Of a stretch of DNA of 64,000 nucleotides, positions 34,703 through 64,000 are shown piece after piece (positions within the stretch are counted from its first letter, which is position 1; each line of letters starts with the position of its first letter). The notes beneath the pieces are model-generated. The model ran no database searches, had not been told where the DNA came from, and saw only the letters and a program-made list of their open reading frames with translations. The position numbers were made by a program, and so were the translations under genes. The stretch comes from Maylandia zebra (Eukaryota > Chordata > Actinopteri > Cichliformes > Cichlidae): the NCBI RefSeq assembly GCF_041146795.1, contig NC_135182.1, positions 2,814,501-2,878,500 on the forward strand. The letters run 5' to 3'.

Positions 34703-36310
34703 TACAGTGGGGCAAAAAAGTATTTAGTCAGCCACCGATTGTGCAAGTTCCCCCACTTAAAATGATGACAGAGGTCAGTAATTTGCACCAGAGGTACACT
34801 TCAACTGTGAGAGACAGAATGTGAAAAAAAAATCCATGAATCCACATGGTAGGATTTGTAAAGAATTTATTGGTAAATCAGGGTGGAAAATAAGTATTTG
34901 GTCACCTCAAACAAGGAAAATCTCTGGCTCTCACAGACCTGTAACGTCTTCTGTAAGAAGCTTTTCTGTCCCCCACTCGTTACCTGTATGAATGGCACCT
35001 GTTTGAACTCATCATCTGTATAAAAGACACCTGTCCACAGCCTCAAACAGTCAGACTCCAAACTCCGCCATGGCCAAGACCAAAGAGCTTTCGAAGGACA
35101 CCAGGAAAAGTATTGTAGACCTGCACCAGACTGGGAAGAGTGAATCTACAATAGGCAAGCAGCTTGGTGTGAAAAAATCAACTGTGGGAGCAATCATCAG
35201 AAAATGGAAGACATACAAGACCACTGATAATCTCCCTCGATCTGGGGCTCCACGCAAGATCTCATCGCGTGGGGTCAAAATGATCATGAGAACGGTGAGC
35301 AAAGATCCCAGAACCACACGGGGGGACCTGGTGAATGACCTGCAGAGAGCTGGGACCAAAGTAACAAAGGTCACCATCAGTAACACACTACAACGGCAGG
35401 GAATCAAATCCCGCAGTGCCAGACGTGTTCCGCTGCTGAAGCCAGTGCATGTCCAGGCCCGTCTGAAGTTTGCCAGAGAGCACATGGATGATACAGCAGA
35501 GGATTGGGAGAATGTCATGTGGTCAGATGAAACCAAAGTAGAACTTTTTGGTATAAACTCAACTCGTCGTGTTTGGAGGAAGAAGAATACTGAGTTGCAT
35601 CCCAAGAACACCATACCTACTGTGAAGCATGGGGGTGGAAACATCATGCTATGGGGCTGTTTTTCTGCCAAGGGGACAGGACGACTGATCCGTGTTAAGG
35701 ACAGAATGAATGGGGCCATGTATGGTGAGATTTTGAGCCAAAACCTCCTTCCATCAGTGAGAACTTTGAAGATGAAACGAGGCTGGGTCTTCCAACATGA
35801 CAATGATCCAAAACACACCGCCCGGGCAACAAAGGAGTGGCTCCGTAAGAAGCATTTGAAAGTCCTGGAGTGGCCTAGCCAGTCTCCAGACCTCAACCCC
35901 ATAGAAAATCTGTGGCGGGAGTTGAAAGTCCGTGTTGCTCGGCGACAGCCCCAAAACATCACTGCTCTCGAGAAGATCTGCATGGAGGAATGGGCCAAAA
36001 TACCAGCTACTGTGTGTGCAAACCTGGTAAAGACCTATAGTAAACGTTTGACCTCTGTTATTGCCAACAAAGGTTATGTTACAAAGTATTGAGTTGTATT
36101 TTTGTTATTGACCAAATACTTATTTTCCACCCTGATTTACCAATAAATTCTTTACAAATCCTACCATGTGGATTCATGGATTTTTTTTTCACATTCTGTC
36201 TCTCACAGTTGAAGTGTACCTCTGGTGCAAATTACTGACCTCTGTCATCATTTTAGGTGGGGGAACTTGCACAATCGGTGGCTGACTAAATACTTTTTTG
36301 CCCCACTGTA
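34703..36310 (+). mobile_element. Tc1/mariner transposon, apparently complete
   Basis: The element is bounded by TA at 34703-34704 and 36309-36310. Inverted repeats of about 200 bp (34705-34912 and 36108-36308) begin CAGTGGGGCAAAAAAG. By eye they differ at one position (cccccacttaaaa against cccccacctaaaa). A single intact transposase frame lies between. Flanking bases GTCCACA and TGTGGAC show that the original target was a 16-bp palindrome centred on TATA-type sequence. The near-identical TIRs and open frame point to a recent insertion. Confidence 0.93.
35070..36092 (+). CDS. Tc1 transposase, 340 residues, DD34E
   Basis: This cut-and-paste transposase binds the element's own inverted repeats and inserts at TA. 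The N-terminal half has two helix-turn-helix (paired-like) regions, with residues about 10-50 containing '[20 protein letters not shown]' and residues about 65-115. A 'GAPRK' linker resembles the GRPR AT-hook. The catalytic triad is Asp153 (MWSDETK), Asp244 (QHDNDPKHT) and Glu279 (LNPIENLW), with 34 residues between the last two. Length and triad spacing equal those of the salmonid Tc1-type transposases. A glycine-rich box '[13 protein letters not shown]' is present. There is no frameshift or stop. It is one element of a repeat family, not a host gene. Confidence 0.95.
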   Translation: MAKTKELSKDTRKSIVDLHQTGKSESTIGKQLGVKKSTVGAIIRKWKTYKTTDNLPRSGAPRKISSRGVKMIMRTVSKDPRTTRGDLVNDLQRAGTKVTKVTISNTLQRQGIKSRSARRVPLLKPVHVQARLKFAREHMDDTAEDWENVMWSDETKVELFGINSTRRVWRKKNTELHPKNTIPTVKHGGGNIMLWGCFSAKGTGRLIRVKDRMNGAMYGEILSQNLLPSVRTLKMKRGWVFQHDNDPKHTARATKEWLRKKHLKVLEWPSQSPDLNPIENLWRELKVRVARRQPQNITALEKICMEEWAKIPATVCANLVKTYSKRLTSVIANKGYVTKY

Positions 36311-37125
36311 TGTGGACGCCAGGTCCTAGGAGGTTAAAAATATTCTGCAGTAGAACAAAAACTGAAGAAAACCATGAATCAACATCTGAACATTAACTGA
36401 TGCTGCTGAAGCAGAGCAAAGTTACAGAGGTTTTTACATAAGCTGGAGAGGAAATGGCATGTCACAAATTTAGAGGATCATCATTTAGCCTGGAGAAATA
36501 GTTTGCTGCTTTATAAGAAAGCCCTCCGCAAAGCCAGAACATCTTACTACTCATCACTGATTGAAGAAAATAAGAACAACCCCAGGTTTCTCTTCAGCTC
36601 TGTAGCCAGGCTGACAAACAGTCAGAGCTCTGTTGAGCCAACCATCCCTTTAATGTTAACTAGTAATGACTTCATGAACTTCTTCACAAATAAAATTTTA
36701 ATCATTAGAGAAAAAATGACCAGTAATCATCCCACAGATGTAATATTATCTACAGCTACTTTCAGTACCATTCATGTTAAGTTACTCTTTTTCTCCAACT
36801 GATTTTTCTGAGTTAACTTCAATAATTACTTCCTCCAAACCATCAACGTGTCTTTTAGACCCCATTCCTACAAAACTGCTCAAAGAAGTCCTGCCATTAA
36901 TTAATGCTTCAATCTCTAATGATCGGCTATGTACCACAGGCCTTCAAGCTGGCTGTAGTTAAACCTTTACTCAAAAAGCATCTCTAGACCCAGCAGTCTT
37001 AGCTAATTATAGGCCAATCTCCAACCTTCCTTTATATCAAACATCCTTGAAAGAGCAGTTGTCAAACAGCTAACAGATCATCTGCAGAGGAATGGTTTAT
37101 TTGAAGAGTTTCAGTCAGGTTTCAG

Positions 37126-37516
37126 GGCAGCACGGTGGCACGGTGGTTAGCACTGTTGCCTCACAGCAAGAAGGTCCTGAGTTCAATTCCACCATCAGGC
37201 CGGGATCTTTCTGTGTGGAGTTTGCATGTTCTCCCTGTGTTTGCGTGGGTTCTCTCCGGGTACTCTGGCTTCCTCCCACCGTCCAAAGACATGCAGCTTG
37301 TGGGGATAGGTTAATTGGATAATACAAATTGCCACTAGGTGTGAATGTGCGAGTGAATGTGAGTGTGAATGGTTGTCTGTCCCTGTGTGTTGGCCCTGCG
37401 ACAGACTGGCGACCTGTCCAGGGTGTACCCTGCCTCTCGCCCTATGACAGCTGGGATAGGCTCCAGCGCCCCCCGCAACCCTGAAAAGGATACGCGGAAG
37501 CGAATGGATGGATGGA
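37126..37516 (+). repeat. SINE-like repeat inserted in the L2 LINE, 14-bp target duplication
   Basis: The repeat runs from 'ggcagcacggtggcacggtg' to the 'gaatggatggatgga' tail. It is flanked by the identical 14-mer cagtcaggtttcag at 37112-37125 and 37517-37530, which proves insertion into the LINE. A-box-like 'gtggttagcactg' and B-box-like 'gagttcaattcca' suggest a tRNA-derived head. Confidence 0.85.
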
Positions 37517-37573
37517 CAGTCAGGTTTCAGAGCTCATCACAGCACAGAAACAGCTTTAGTGAAGGTTACAAAT

Positions 37574-37636
37574 CGTTAGCTTCATAGCATAATTGCCTAA
37601 GTCAATGACTTAGGCACTTATGCTATGAAGCTAACG
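37574..37636. repeat. 63-bp palindrome inserted in the L2 LINE
   Basis: Two 31-nt arms pair with one mismatch around a single central base. The arms start cgttagcttcatagcata and the right arm is the complement. The element AAAT is repeated on each side (37570-37573 and 37637-37640), as if a short foldback element inserted. No family is known to me. Confidence 0.8.
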
Positions 37637-39470
37637 AAATGATCTTCTTATGGCCTCTGACAGTGGACTCATCTCTGTGCTTGTCCTGCTAGACCTCACT
37701 GCAGCGTTCGATACTGTCGACCATAATATCCTATTAGAGCGATTAGAACATGCTGCAGGTATTACAGGTACTGCGCTGCAGTGGTTTGTATCATATCTAT
37801 CTAATAGACTCCAGTTTGTGCATGTAAATGGAGAGTCCTCTTCACACACTGAGGTTAATTATGGAGTTCCACAGGGTTCAGTGCTAGGACCAATTCTGTT
37901 TACATTATACATGCTTCCCTTAGGCAGCATCATTAGAAGACATAGCATACATTTACACTGCTATGCAGATGACACCCAGCTCTATCTGTCCATGAAGCCA
38001 GATAACACACACCAATGAGTTAAACTGCAGGAATGTCTTAAAGACATAAAGACCTGGATGGCCGCTAACTTTCTGCTTCTTAATTCAGATAAAACTGAGG
38101 CTTAGAAATATGGTATCTAACCAGATTCTTACTCTGGATGGCATTACCTTGGCCTCCAGTAACACTGTGAGGAACCTTGGAGTCATTTTTGACCAGGACA
38201 TGTCCTTCAACGCACATATTAAACAAATATGTAAGACTGCGTTCTTCCATTTGTGCAACATCTCTAAAGTTAGAAATATCCTGTCTCAGAGTGACGCTGA
38301 AAAACTAGTTCATGCATTTATTACTTCCAGGCTGGACGACTGTAATTCATTATTATCAGGAAGTCCTAAAAACTCCCTGAAAAGCCTTCAGCTAATCCAA
38401 AATGTTGCAGCAAGAGTCCTGACAGGGACTAGAAAGAGAGAGCAGATTTCTCTAAATCCAGAATTCAAAATCCTGCTCCTCACATACAAGGTCTTAAATA
38501 ATCAGGCCCCATCTTATCTCAATGACCTTGTAGTACCATATCACCCTATTAGAGCACTTCGCTCTCGCTCTGCAGGCCTACTTGTTGTTCCTAGAGTATT
38601 TAAAAGTAGAATGGGAGGCAGAGCCTTCAGTTTTCAGGCCCCTCTTCTGTGGAACCAGCTTCCAGTTTGGATTCAGGAGACAGACACTATCTCTACTTTC
38701 AAGATTAGGCTTCAAACTTTCCTTTTTGCTAAAGCATATAGTTAGGGCTGGACCAGGTGACCCTGAATCCTCCCTTAGTTATGCTGCAATAGACGTAGGC
38801 TGCCGGGGATTCCCATGATGCATTGAGTTTTTCCTTTCCAGCCACCTTTCTCACTCACTATGTGTTAACAGACCTCTCTGCATTGAATCATATCTGTTAT
38901 TAACCTCTGTCTCTCTTCCACAGCATGTCTTTATCCTGTCTTCCTTCTCTCACCCCAACCAATCACAGCAGATGGCCCCGCCCCTCCCTGAGCCTGGTTC
39001 TGCTGGAGGTTTCTTCCTGTTAAAAGGGAGTTTTTCCTTCCCACTGTTGCCAAAGTGCTGCTCATAGGGGGTCATATGATTGTTGGGTTTTTCTCTGTAT
39101 GTATTATTGTAGGGTCTACCTTACAATACAAAGAGCCTTGAGGTGACTGTTGTTGTGATTTAGCGCTGTATAAATAAAATTGAATTGAATTGAATTTACC
39201 CAGGGAAAAGGGTAACATCTCCTGGGTCTGGGGCCTGATTGCCCCCCTGGGGGCGGTGATACCTGGACCTGGGAGTATAGAGTATGTTTGGGGAGTGCAT
39301 GTCGTGTAAACCCTTTGAGTGTTTACAATATAACACACTTTAAGGCAGCTGTTGTTGTGATTTGGCAATATGTAAATACTGTTTCATTGAATTCACAGTT
39401 CACAAAGAGGTGTATGTGCTTTACTTACTCTCCAGCTGTTTCCTGCTTATTCAGAGAGGTCTGTTTGCAG

Positions 39471-39612
39471 GAATCAATGTTCAGGTGATCAACAGCCTTC
39501 TTCCTCCCAAACTTGTCTCTATGCTTCGAATACACTCTGTAACCCAACCCACAGAGCAGGAGATACAGCGTCACCTGATCTTCATGCTGTGTGGGAACAT
39601 TTACCTGCTCAG
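39471..39612 (+). other. Possible orphan exon upstream of tmprss3
   Basis: The segment has a good acceptor (tactccttttgcag-type, 'ctgtttgcag' at 39461-39470) and a GT after 'ctgctcag'. It stays open in one frame as 'INVQVINSLLPPKLVSMLRI' and beyond. It does not join in frame to the tmprss3 exon at 39902, so it could be a 5' UTR exon, an exon of another transcript, or chance. Confidence 0.2.
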
Positions 39613-39764
39613 GTGTCAGTTTGTATCAGAGCGGAGGCACAGCGGGAGGGCAGCCATTAGGACAAAGACGAAAAAGGAAAAAGACAGTGATCATAATGAA
39701 GAGATATTAGGGAGTTTGAGGTCTTATGGTCTTAGTCAAAGTGTAGCTGAGTGTGGACGATGGC

Positions 39765-59993
<20,229 letters not shown>

Positions 59994-60344
59994 GGTCCCG
60001 ATGTAGCAAATCTTGACTTGAGTCAAGTACTAATCCTGTCTGTCACATCCAGCAGACAATGTCTAAAAATGGATTCAGACTGATTATGAATGTAATATTA
60101 CTATTAATGCACATGCAGCATTCTTGAGGCTCATCTACGCGCAACTGGTTTAAATGTCTTTACACACATAGCGGGTTTAGTCCGTGCGTTTTGATTAGCT
60201 TGTGAACAGATACACAAAGCGTTTTATTATGCAATGAAAATGCAAAAATGTATGCATCAGATGTCATCATCCACATAACTTATTCAAAGTTTGCAACATG
60301 CATATACAAAGATGCAATTACTTCTCATGTTAATGTTTAAGACG

Positions 60345-60535
60345 CTTGTGGTGGGGCGTGGTCTGCGGTGCCGTGCGGACGCACCTGCACGGCATCCGCA
60401 ATCACGCCCGCCGTGTTAAAACACGGGGACTCAGGGGTTGGTGGTGGTTGTGGTGGTGTGATGCAAATGTTAAATAAAGAAAACATGGATCTGTGGTCCC
60501 GTCGTGCCTTAATTCCACCACAACGCTATATTTAG
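60345..60535 (+). other. tmprss3 3' flank with AATAAA
   Basis: A GC-rich block is followed by AATAAA at 60473-60478, 480 bp after the tmprss3 stop, which may be its polyadenylation signal. The GC-rich block could also be a repeat end. Confidence 0.3.
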
Positions 60536-60590
60536 AAACTGAATCACTATCATTGCGAAGTTTGAACACAAGCAAGGAATTTGTCGTTGT

Positions 60591-60640
60591 TATATTCTAT
60601 CTCTGTACCACTGTTTGTTGTGGTACAGAGATAGAATATA
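60591..60640. repeat. Perfect 21-bp inverted repeat with 8-nt loop
   Basis: The left arm 60591-60611 and right arm 60620-60640 are exact complements. The loop is tgtttgtt. It could fold as a short hairpin RNA. No family known to me matches. Confidence 0.85.
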
Positions 60641-60829
60641 TGGTACATTTCTATGTAAATATTACAAATATGAAAAAGAAATACACACAAAGAGAATATA
60701 TACTAACTACCTACAGATATAGATCACAAATTAGAAATGAAGAAATATGTATGCAAGGTATATATAAGGTACGGCATGATATGCAAAGTGGCAGCAATCT
60801 TCTTCGCCCGTTTCAGTGTCCTGGAGGTG

Positions 60830-61880
60830 TGCAGGTCAAGGTCAAGGTCAAATTTATTTATAGAGCACATTTCAAAAAGCCGATGCTGCACAGAGTGCTT
60901 AACAATATAAAAGTAGCATTAAAAAGCAGCAATGTAATACAATAACAATATAAAAGAATAATAGGACTATAAAAGAATTAAAACAATAACTAAAACTATT
61001 TCAAATAAGATCAAAATGCTTGGGTCATAGTGTGTTAAAAGCCAGGGCATAAAAATGTGTCTTTATTAATGATTTAAATTGCTCAAGTGTTTGTGCAGAT
61101 CTAATATTTAAGGGGAGACTATTCCAAAGTCTGGGACCTGCCACAGAGAAGGATCTATCACCACGAGATTTGAGATTAGTCTGTGGGATGGACAACATTA
61201 ATTCTGAGCTAGACCTCATGGTTTTTCCTGGAGCATAAGCACAGAGGAGCTCAGACAGGTAAGGAGGGGCTCGGGCGTTAAGTGACTTAAAAACAAAAAG
61301 TAAAAGTTTAAATTGGATCCTGTAGGAGACAGGAAGCCAGTGTAAAGAAGCTAAAACTGGGGTTATATGCTCTCTCCGTTTGGTACCAGTTAGCAGGCGA
61401 GCAGCTGCATTTTGAACCATCTGAAGACGATGGATGGTGGCCTGATCTAGACCATAATACAATGAATTGCAGTAGTCTAATCTGCAAGTAAGGAAAAGGT
61501 GAATAACACGCTCAAAGATGTTAGCCGGGAGGTATGGCTTTACCTTGGCTAGCTGCGTTAACTGAAAGAAGCAGGACTGAACTACTGCACTCACCTGCTT
61601 ATTCAATTTAAAAGAACCATCAATATAGACACCGAGGTTTTTTACATGTGTTTTACAATAGAAGGAAAGGAGGCCCAGAGTGCTGTCGATATGATTAAGT
61701 TTCCAAAAATGACAACCTCAGTTTTATTTTCATTTAGCTTTAAAAAATTTAATGACAACCACTTTTTGACATCGTCAAGGCAGCGTAATAAGAGCTGCGG
61801 ATGGTCTGACCCTGCTTTTAAAGGTAGATAAATCCCTAAATAGGTCTTGTAGGGAAGGCAGATTGCAGCCAATTAAAGTG
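60830..61880 (-). pseudogene. L2/CR1-superfamily LINE, 3' part
   Basis: The minus-strand frame 61025-61606 encodes an RT C-terminus: 'VIHLFLTCRLDYCNSLYYGL', 'LQMVQNAAARLLTGTKRREH', 'LASLHWLPVSYRIQFKLLLF'. Upstream, 61642-61872 has 'KKWLSLNFLKLNENKTEVVI'. The two are separated by a frameshift. The EN and core RT are missing. The tail lies near 60835-60900. Confidence 0.8.
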
Positions 61881-61904
61881 TAAGTGTAAGGACTTCACTG
61901 TCTT

Positions 61905-62120
61905 ACACAGGGTTCATACGCCTTTTTCAGGGTCAAATTCAAGCACTTTCAAGGTCCCTTTTCAAACTTTTGCAGCACATTCCCCCCCTCCCCGCCAAAA
62001 AAAAAGAATGCATGTTTCAATTCACATCACCTCATAAAGACCATGTGAAAATTAAGACAAATCATCCTAGGTGAACTTAAACACCTTTGTTCCCCTTTTG
62101 TTAAGACATAGAAAAACGCA
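61905..62120. repeat. Dispersed MITE-like repeat
   Basis: The start 'cagggttcatacgccttttt' with 'aattcaagcactttcaaggt' is wording I know as a common teleost repeat, probably a hAT-type MITE. The far end was not found. Confidence 0.4.
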
Positions 62121-63600
62121 CCATACAAAAATACTGCAAATGGAAACGGTCACCTTATATACATCGTGTATAAACTCAAAATGCACATTTCACTTAAAAA
62201 TTAAGATGTGAAAATGTGAACAAATCAACTTGTTAGAGATATTCATCTCCTGTTGACCCCCCCAAAAAAGAATAAATAAGTCTTCTCATCAGATATTGAT
62301 GCCTCTTTCCTGTGCGACAAAAAAATAGGAGACAGATGTTTGTTTGTTTTTTAAGGTAATTCCCAATAAAACTAACTGTTTTACTGCTAACTACATTGCT
62401 GTCTGTATTATTGCTGAAGTCCTAAACGTCACCTTTAAAGTGTTTGTGCTAATAACATCATGTACAGTCAGACAGGCATGGAGAACAGCACTGACTGGGA
62501 GGCTTTGAACAGATCACATAGTTCAATTCAACATATAAGACTTTAAGGATGCACAAGCATCCACTTAAAATCTATTTAATTTATCATCTGTGATATTATT
62601 TTGTACAAATCCAGTGTATTTTGTTCATCTGCCTTAAACAGGCAGCCTTAAAGTATGAAATATTCATATACAAATACACATATAAATGTGTGAACTGTCT
62701 CAGTGGCTGATTGTGCCCCACAGGCCTCAGTGTGAGCTTGAAGACATTTATAATGTTTAAGTAGTTTAATGTGTCGGTGCTGACGATAAACACATTTTGA
62801 ATGAAAGCCGGGGAACTTTGGTGGCACAGAAACAAGAGGCTATTCTTTGTGACCATATGGATCACTCATATTACCATTATTTCACCCAAAGGCACCAAGT
62901 TAATACTCAAAAAAGCTGCAGCTATACACACAAATATAAACAGTACTTGGTGACAACTTTGCTTTTAGCCTCTAACCCTCTGGTGTCCAGGGTATAATTG
63001 GCCGTTTATGACTACTTTTGATTTGGCCTCTATATTTCACCTTTAAAAACTGTTTATCTTGCCAATCTGTTGTTTACTCATTTTGACAAACTGTATCAGC
63101 ACAATTTATCTAAATTCAGACAAAATTTAAAATAAGAGTAGAAAGTGATATTTTTGACTGTAAAAACCAGAAGCATGTTTAATGAATCATTTTCATAACT
63201 TGAAATGCAAATAGAAATTGTACATTTTTAAAAAATATGCACAAGTTTTGCAAACAAAGTATTTACCTAAAAATGCAGCCAAGGCTCAGACGTTTTTTAT
63301 ATAACCCTTTAAAACTATTTACAGAACAATCAGCTGTTCTGCATCAAAGAAGAAGGCACACAAATTATTTATGCAACTCCAAAAAATAGTTTGTGTCACT
63401 ATAACACAGATGAGAACAGCACAGGGATAAACCTGCAGGTCTGACAGCAGGTGTGTCACTCAGCGTTTACACTGCAATCTGCCTTTTTTGCAGCAACTGT
63501 GACAATCACTTGTAGAACTGACACACAAAACAAAACAACGACTACACTACACACTAACTACACAAGACAACACACTAACTTGAGACTCCAAACACGGTAA
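62120..63600. other. No gene recognised
   Basis: AT-rich DNA without a convincing open frame or splice-site pair. Segments near 62975-63050 and 63295-63560 have wording reminiscent of piggyBac-like MITEs, but no TTAA-bounded unit could be drawn. Confidence 0.35.
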
Positions 63601-63604
63601 ACGT

Positions 63605-63765
63605 CACAAATGTCTCATGTATCAAAACTCTCTCTTGCCGGTCACTCCTAAAACTTCCCCCTCTTCCCAAACAACCAGATGCCACATGTTGCCATATCAT
63701 TTTTTGATTGGTCGACGTGGTATATTTTTCCACCAATAGGGAAGTAGTGTGTATTTTCCTTTTCT
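63605..63765 (+). repeat. Dispersed repeat, copy 2
   Basis: Shares blocks in order with 25280-25450, for example 'cttccccctcttcccaaaca' and 'tgccacatgttgccatatca'. Confidence 0.6.
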
Positions 63766-64000
63766 TTTTTCACTCACAAGCAAAGCGTGTCTGCTAGCGC
63801 TCTCCTTAGAAAACGCCGTTTTTACCGTTTCTTCCCGGAGTAAACGCCACTGTTGTATTAATAGTAATAATAATCATAATTTTAAAAAATAGCATGTGTA
63901 ACGTACACGTACTGGAAAATTATTTACTAGGACTCACCTATCATGCGACTGGAGAGCGCAAACTCCACCATTGTTGTTTTCCATCAAACACTCATTAAAA

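Larger units (their letters stand above)
34186..36333. mobile_element. piggyBac-like MITE hosting a SINE and a Tc1 element
   Basis: TTAA lies at 34182-34185 and 36334-36337. The ends are tctcctgagacc and, as reverse complement, cctcctaggacc, forming imperfect TIRs. Removing the Tc1 and SINE leaves a few hundred bases, a MITE-sized element. Confidence 0.65.
33931..36435. mobile_element. hAT-like repeat interrupted by nested elements
   Basis: The left piece (33931-34181) starts 'tagtgctgggtatcgttact' with AATTC-rich DNA and the right piece (36338-36435) continues after the TTAA-flanked insert. I recognise the left end as a hAT-type terminus. The matching right terminus is missing and the L2 LINE begins directly. 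Confidence 0.45.
36436..39197 (+). mobile_element. L2-clade LINE, broken, with 3' tail
   Basis: Plus-strand RT pieces occur in order. 36503-36802 gives 'LLYKKALRKARTSYYSSLIE'. 37650-38018 gives '[20 protein letters not shown]', '[20 protein letters not shown]' and the catalytic 'CYADDTQLY'. 38110-38745 gives the thumb and C-terminus 'RNLGVIFDQDMSFNAHIKQI' and 'RLDDCNSLL'. Stops and frameshifts separate the pieces. The 3' UTR ends in TTGAA repeats at 39178-39197. Two insertions split it (37126-37516 and 37574-37636). The EN domain is absent; a related copy at 47046-48142 keeps it. Confidence 0.88.

Noticed and set aside
35051-35998. 315-codon minus-strand frame
   Set aside because: Antisense of the Tc1 transposase frame.
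37574-37636. Rho-independent terminator or CRISPR-like repeat
   Set aside because: A palindrome inside a eukaryotic LINE with no T-run and no array of repeats and spacers.

Overview
This window is nuclear DNA of a ray-finned fish, most likely a cichlid. The genes are vertebrate genes with spliced exons and GT-AG introns. Much of the rest is a typical teleost repeat load: Rex1-type and L2 LINEs, Tc1 elements, hAT and piggyBac-like MITEs, and Penelope-like elements. Two tRNA-derived SINE copies (about 13225-13485 and 57440-57670) resemble the AFC SINE of African cichlids. That resemblance is from memory and was not searched.

Three host genes are supported. (1) utp14 on the minus strand (6475-8730) is a single uninterrupted exon of 751 codons for the SSU-processome factor UTP14. 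(2) ccdc93 on the plus strand (9438-33336) is divergent from utp14 across a 707-bp shared upstream region. It has 23 coding exons whose phases all join to a 634-residue CCC/Commander-complex subunit. (3) tmprss3 on the plus strand (39765-59993) has 13 coding exons whose phases join to a 547-residue type II transmembrane serine protease with TM, LDLR-A, SRCR and trypsin domains and a complete catalytic triad. The three genes belong to unrelated processes (ribosome assembly, endosomal recycling, cell-surface proteolysis), and nothing here links them beyond the shared utp14/ccdc93 upstream region.

Layout. 1-6474 has no recognisable gene: a long AAT/ATT microsatellite, then mostly unique AT-rich DNA with homeobox-type TAATTA motifs that could be regulatory. 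6475-9437 holds utp14 and the divergent promoter, with one CACGTG E-box near each start codon. 9438-33336 holds ccdc93; its large introns carry a Rex1-type LINE inside a Tc1 relic, an AFC-type SINE, a hAT MITE containing a piggyBac-like MITE, a Penelope-like element with RT and GIY-YIG parts, and minus-strand LINE relics. 33337-39764 is a transposon nest: an intact Tc1 element coding for a 340-residue DD34E transposase sits in a TTAA-flanked MITE, itself inside a hAT-like repeat, followed by a broken L2 LINE carrying a SINE-like insert and a 63-bp palindrome. 39765-59993 holds tmprss3, again with LINE, Tc1 and Penelope insertions in introns. 59994-64000 has the tmprss3 3' flank, a perfect 21-bp-arm hairpin, a minus-strand LINE remnant and other dispersed repeats.

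I found no wholly new multi-gene system. The most distinctive items are the apparently intact Tc1 element with almost identical TIRs in a palindromic target, hammerhead-like motifs in the Penelope termini, the intronless utp14 beside a divergent promoter with a GTCACGTGAC site, and the unexplained hairpins.
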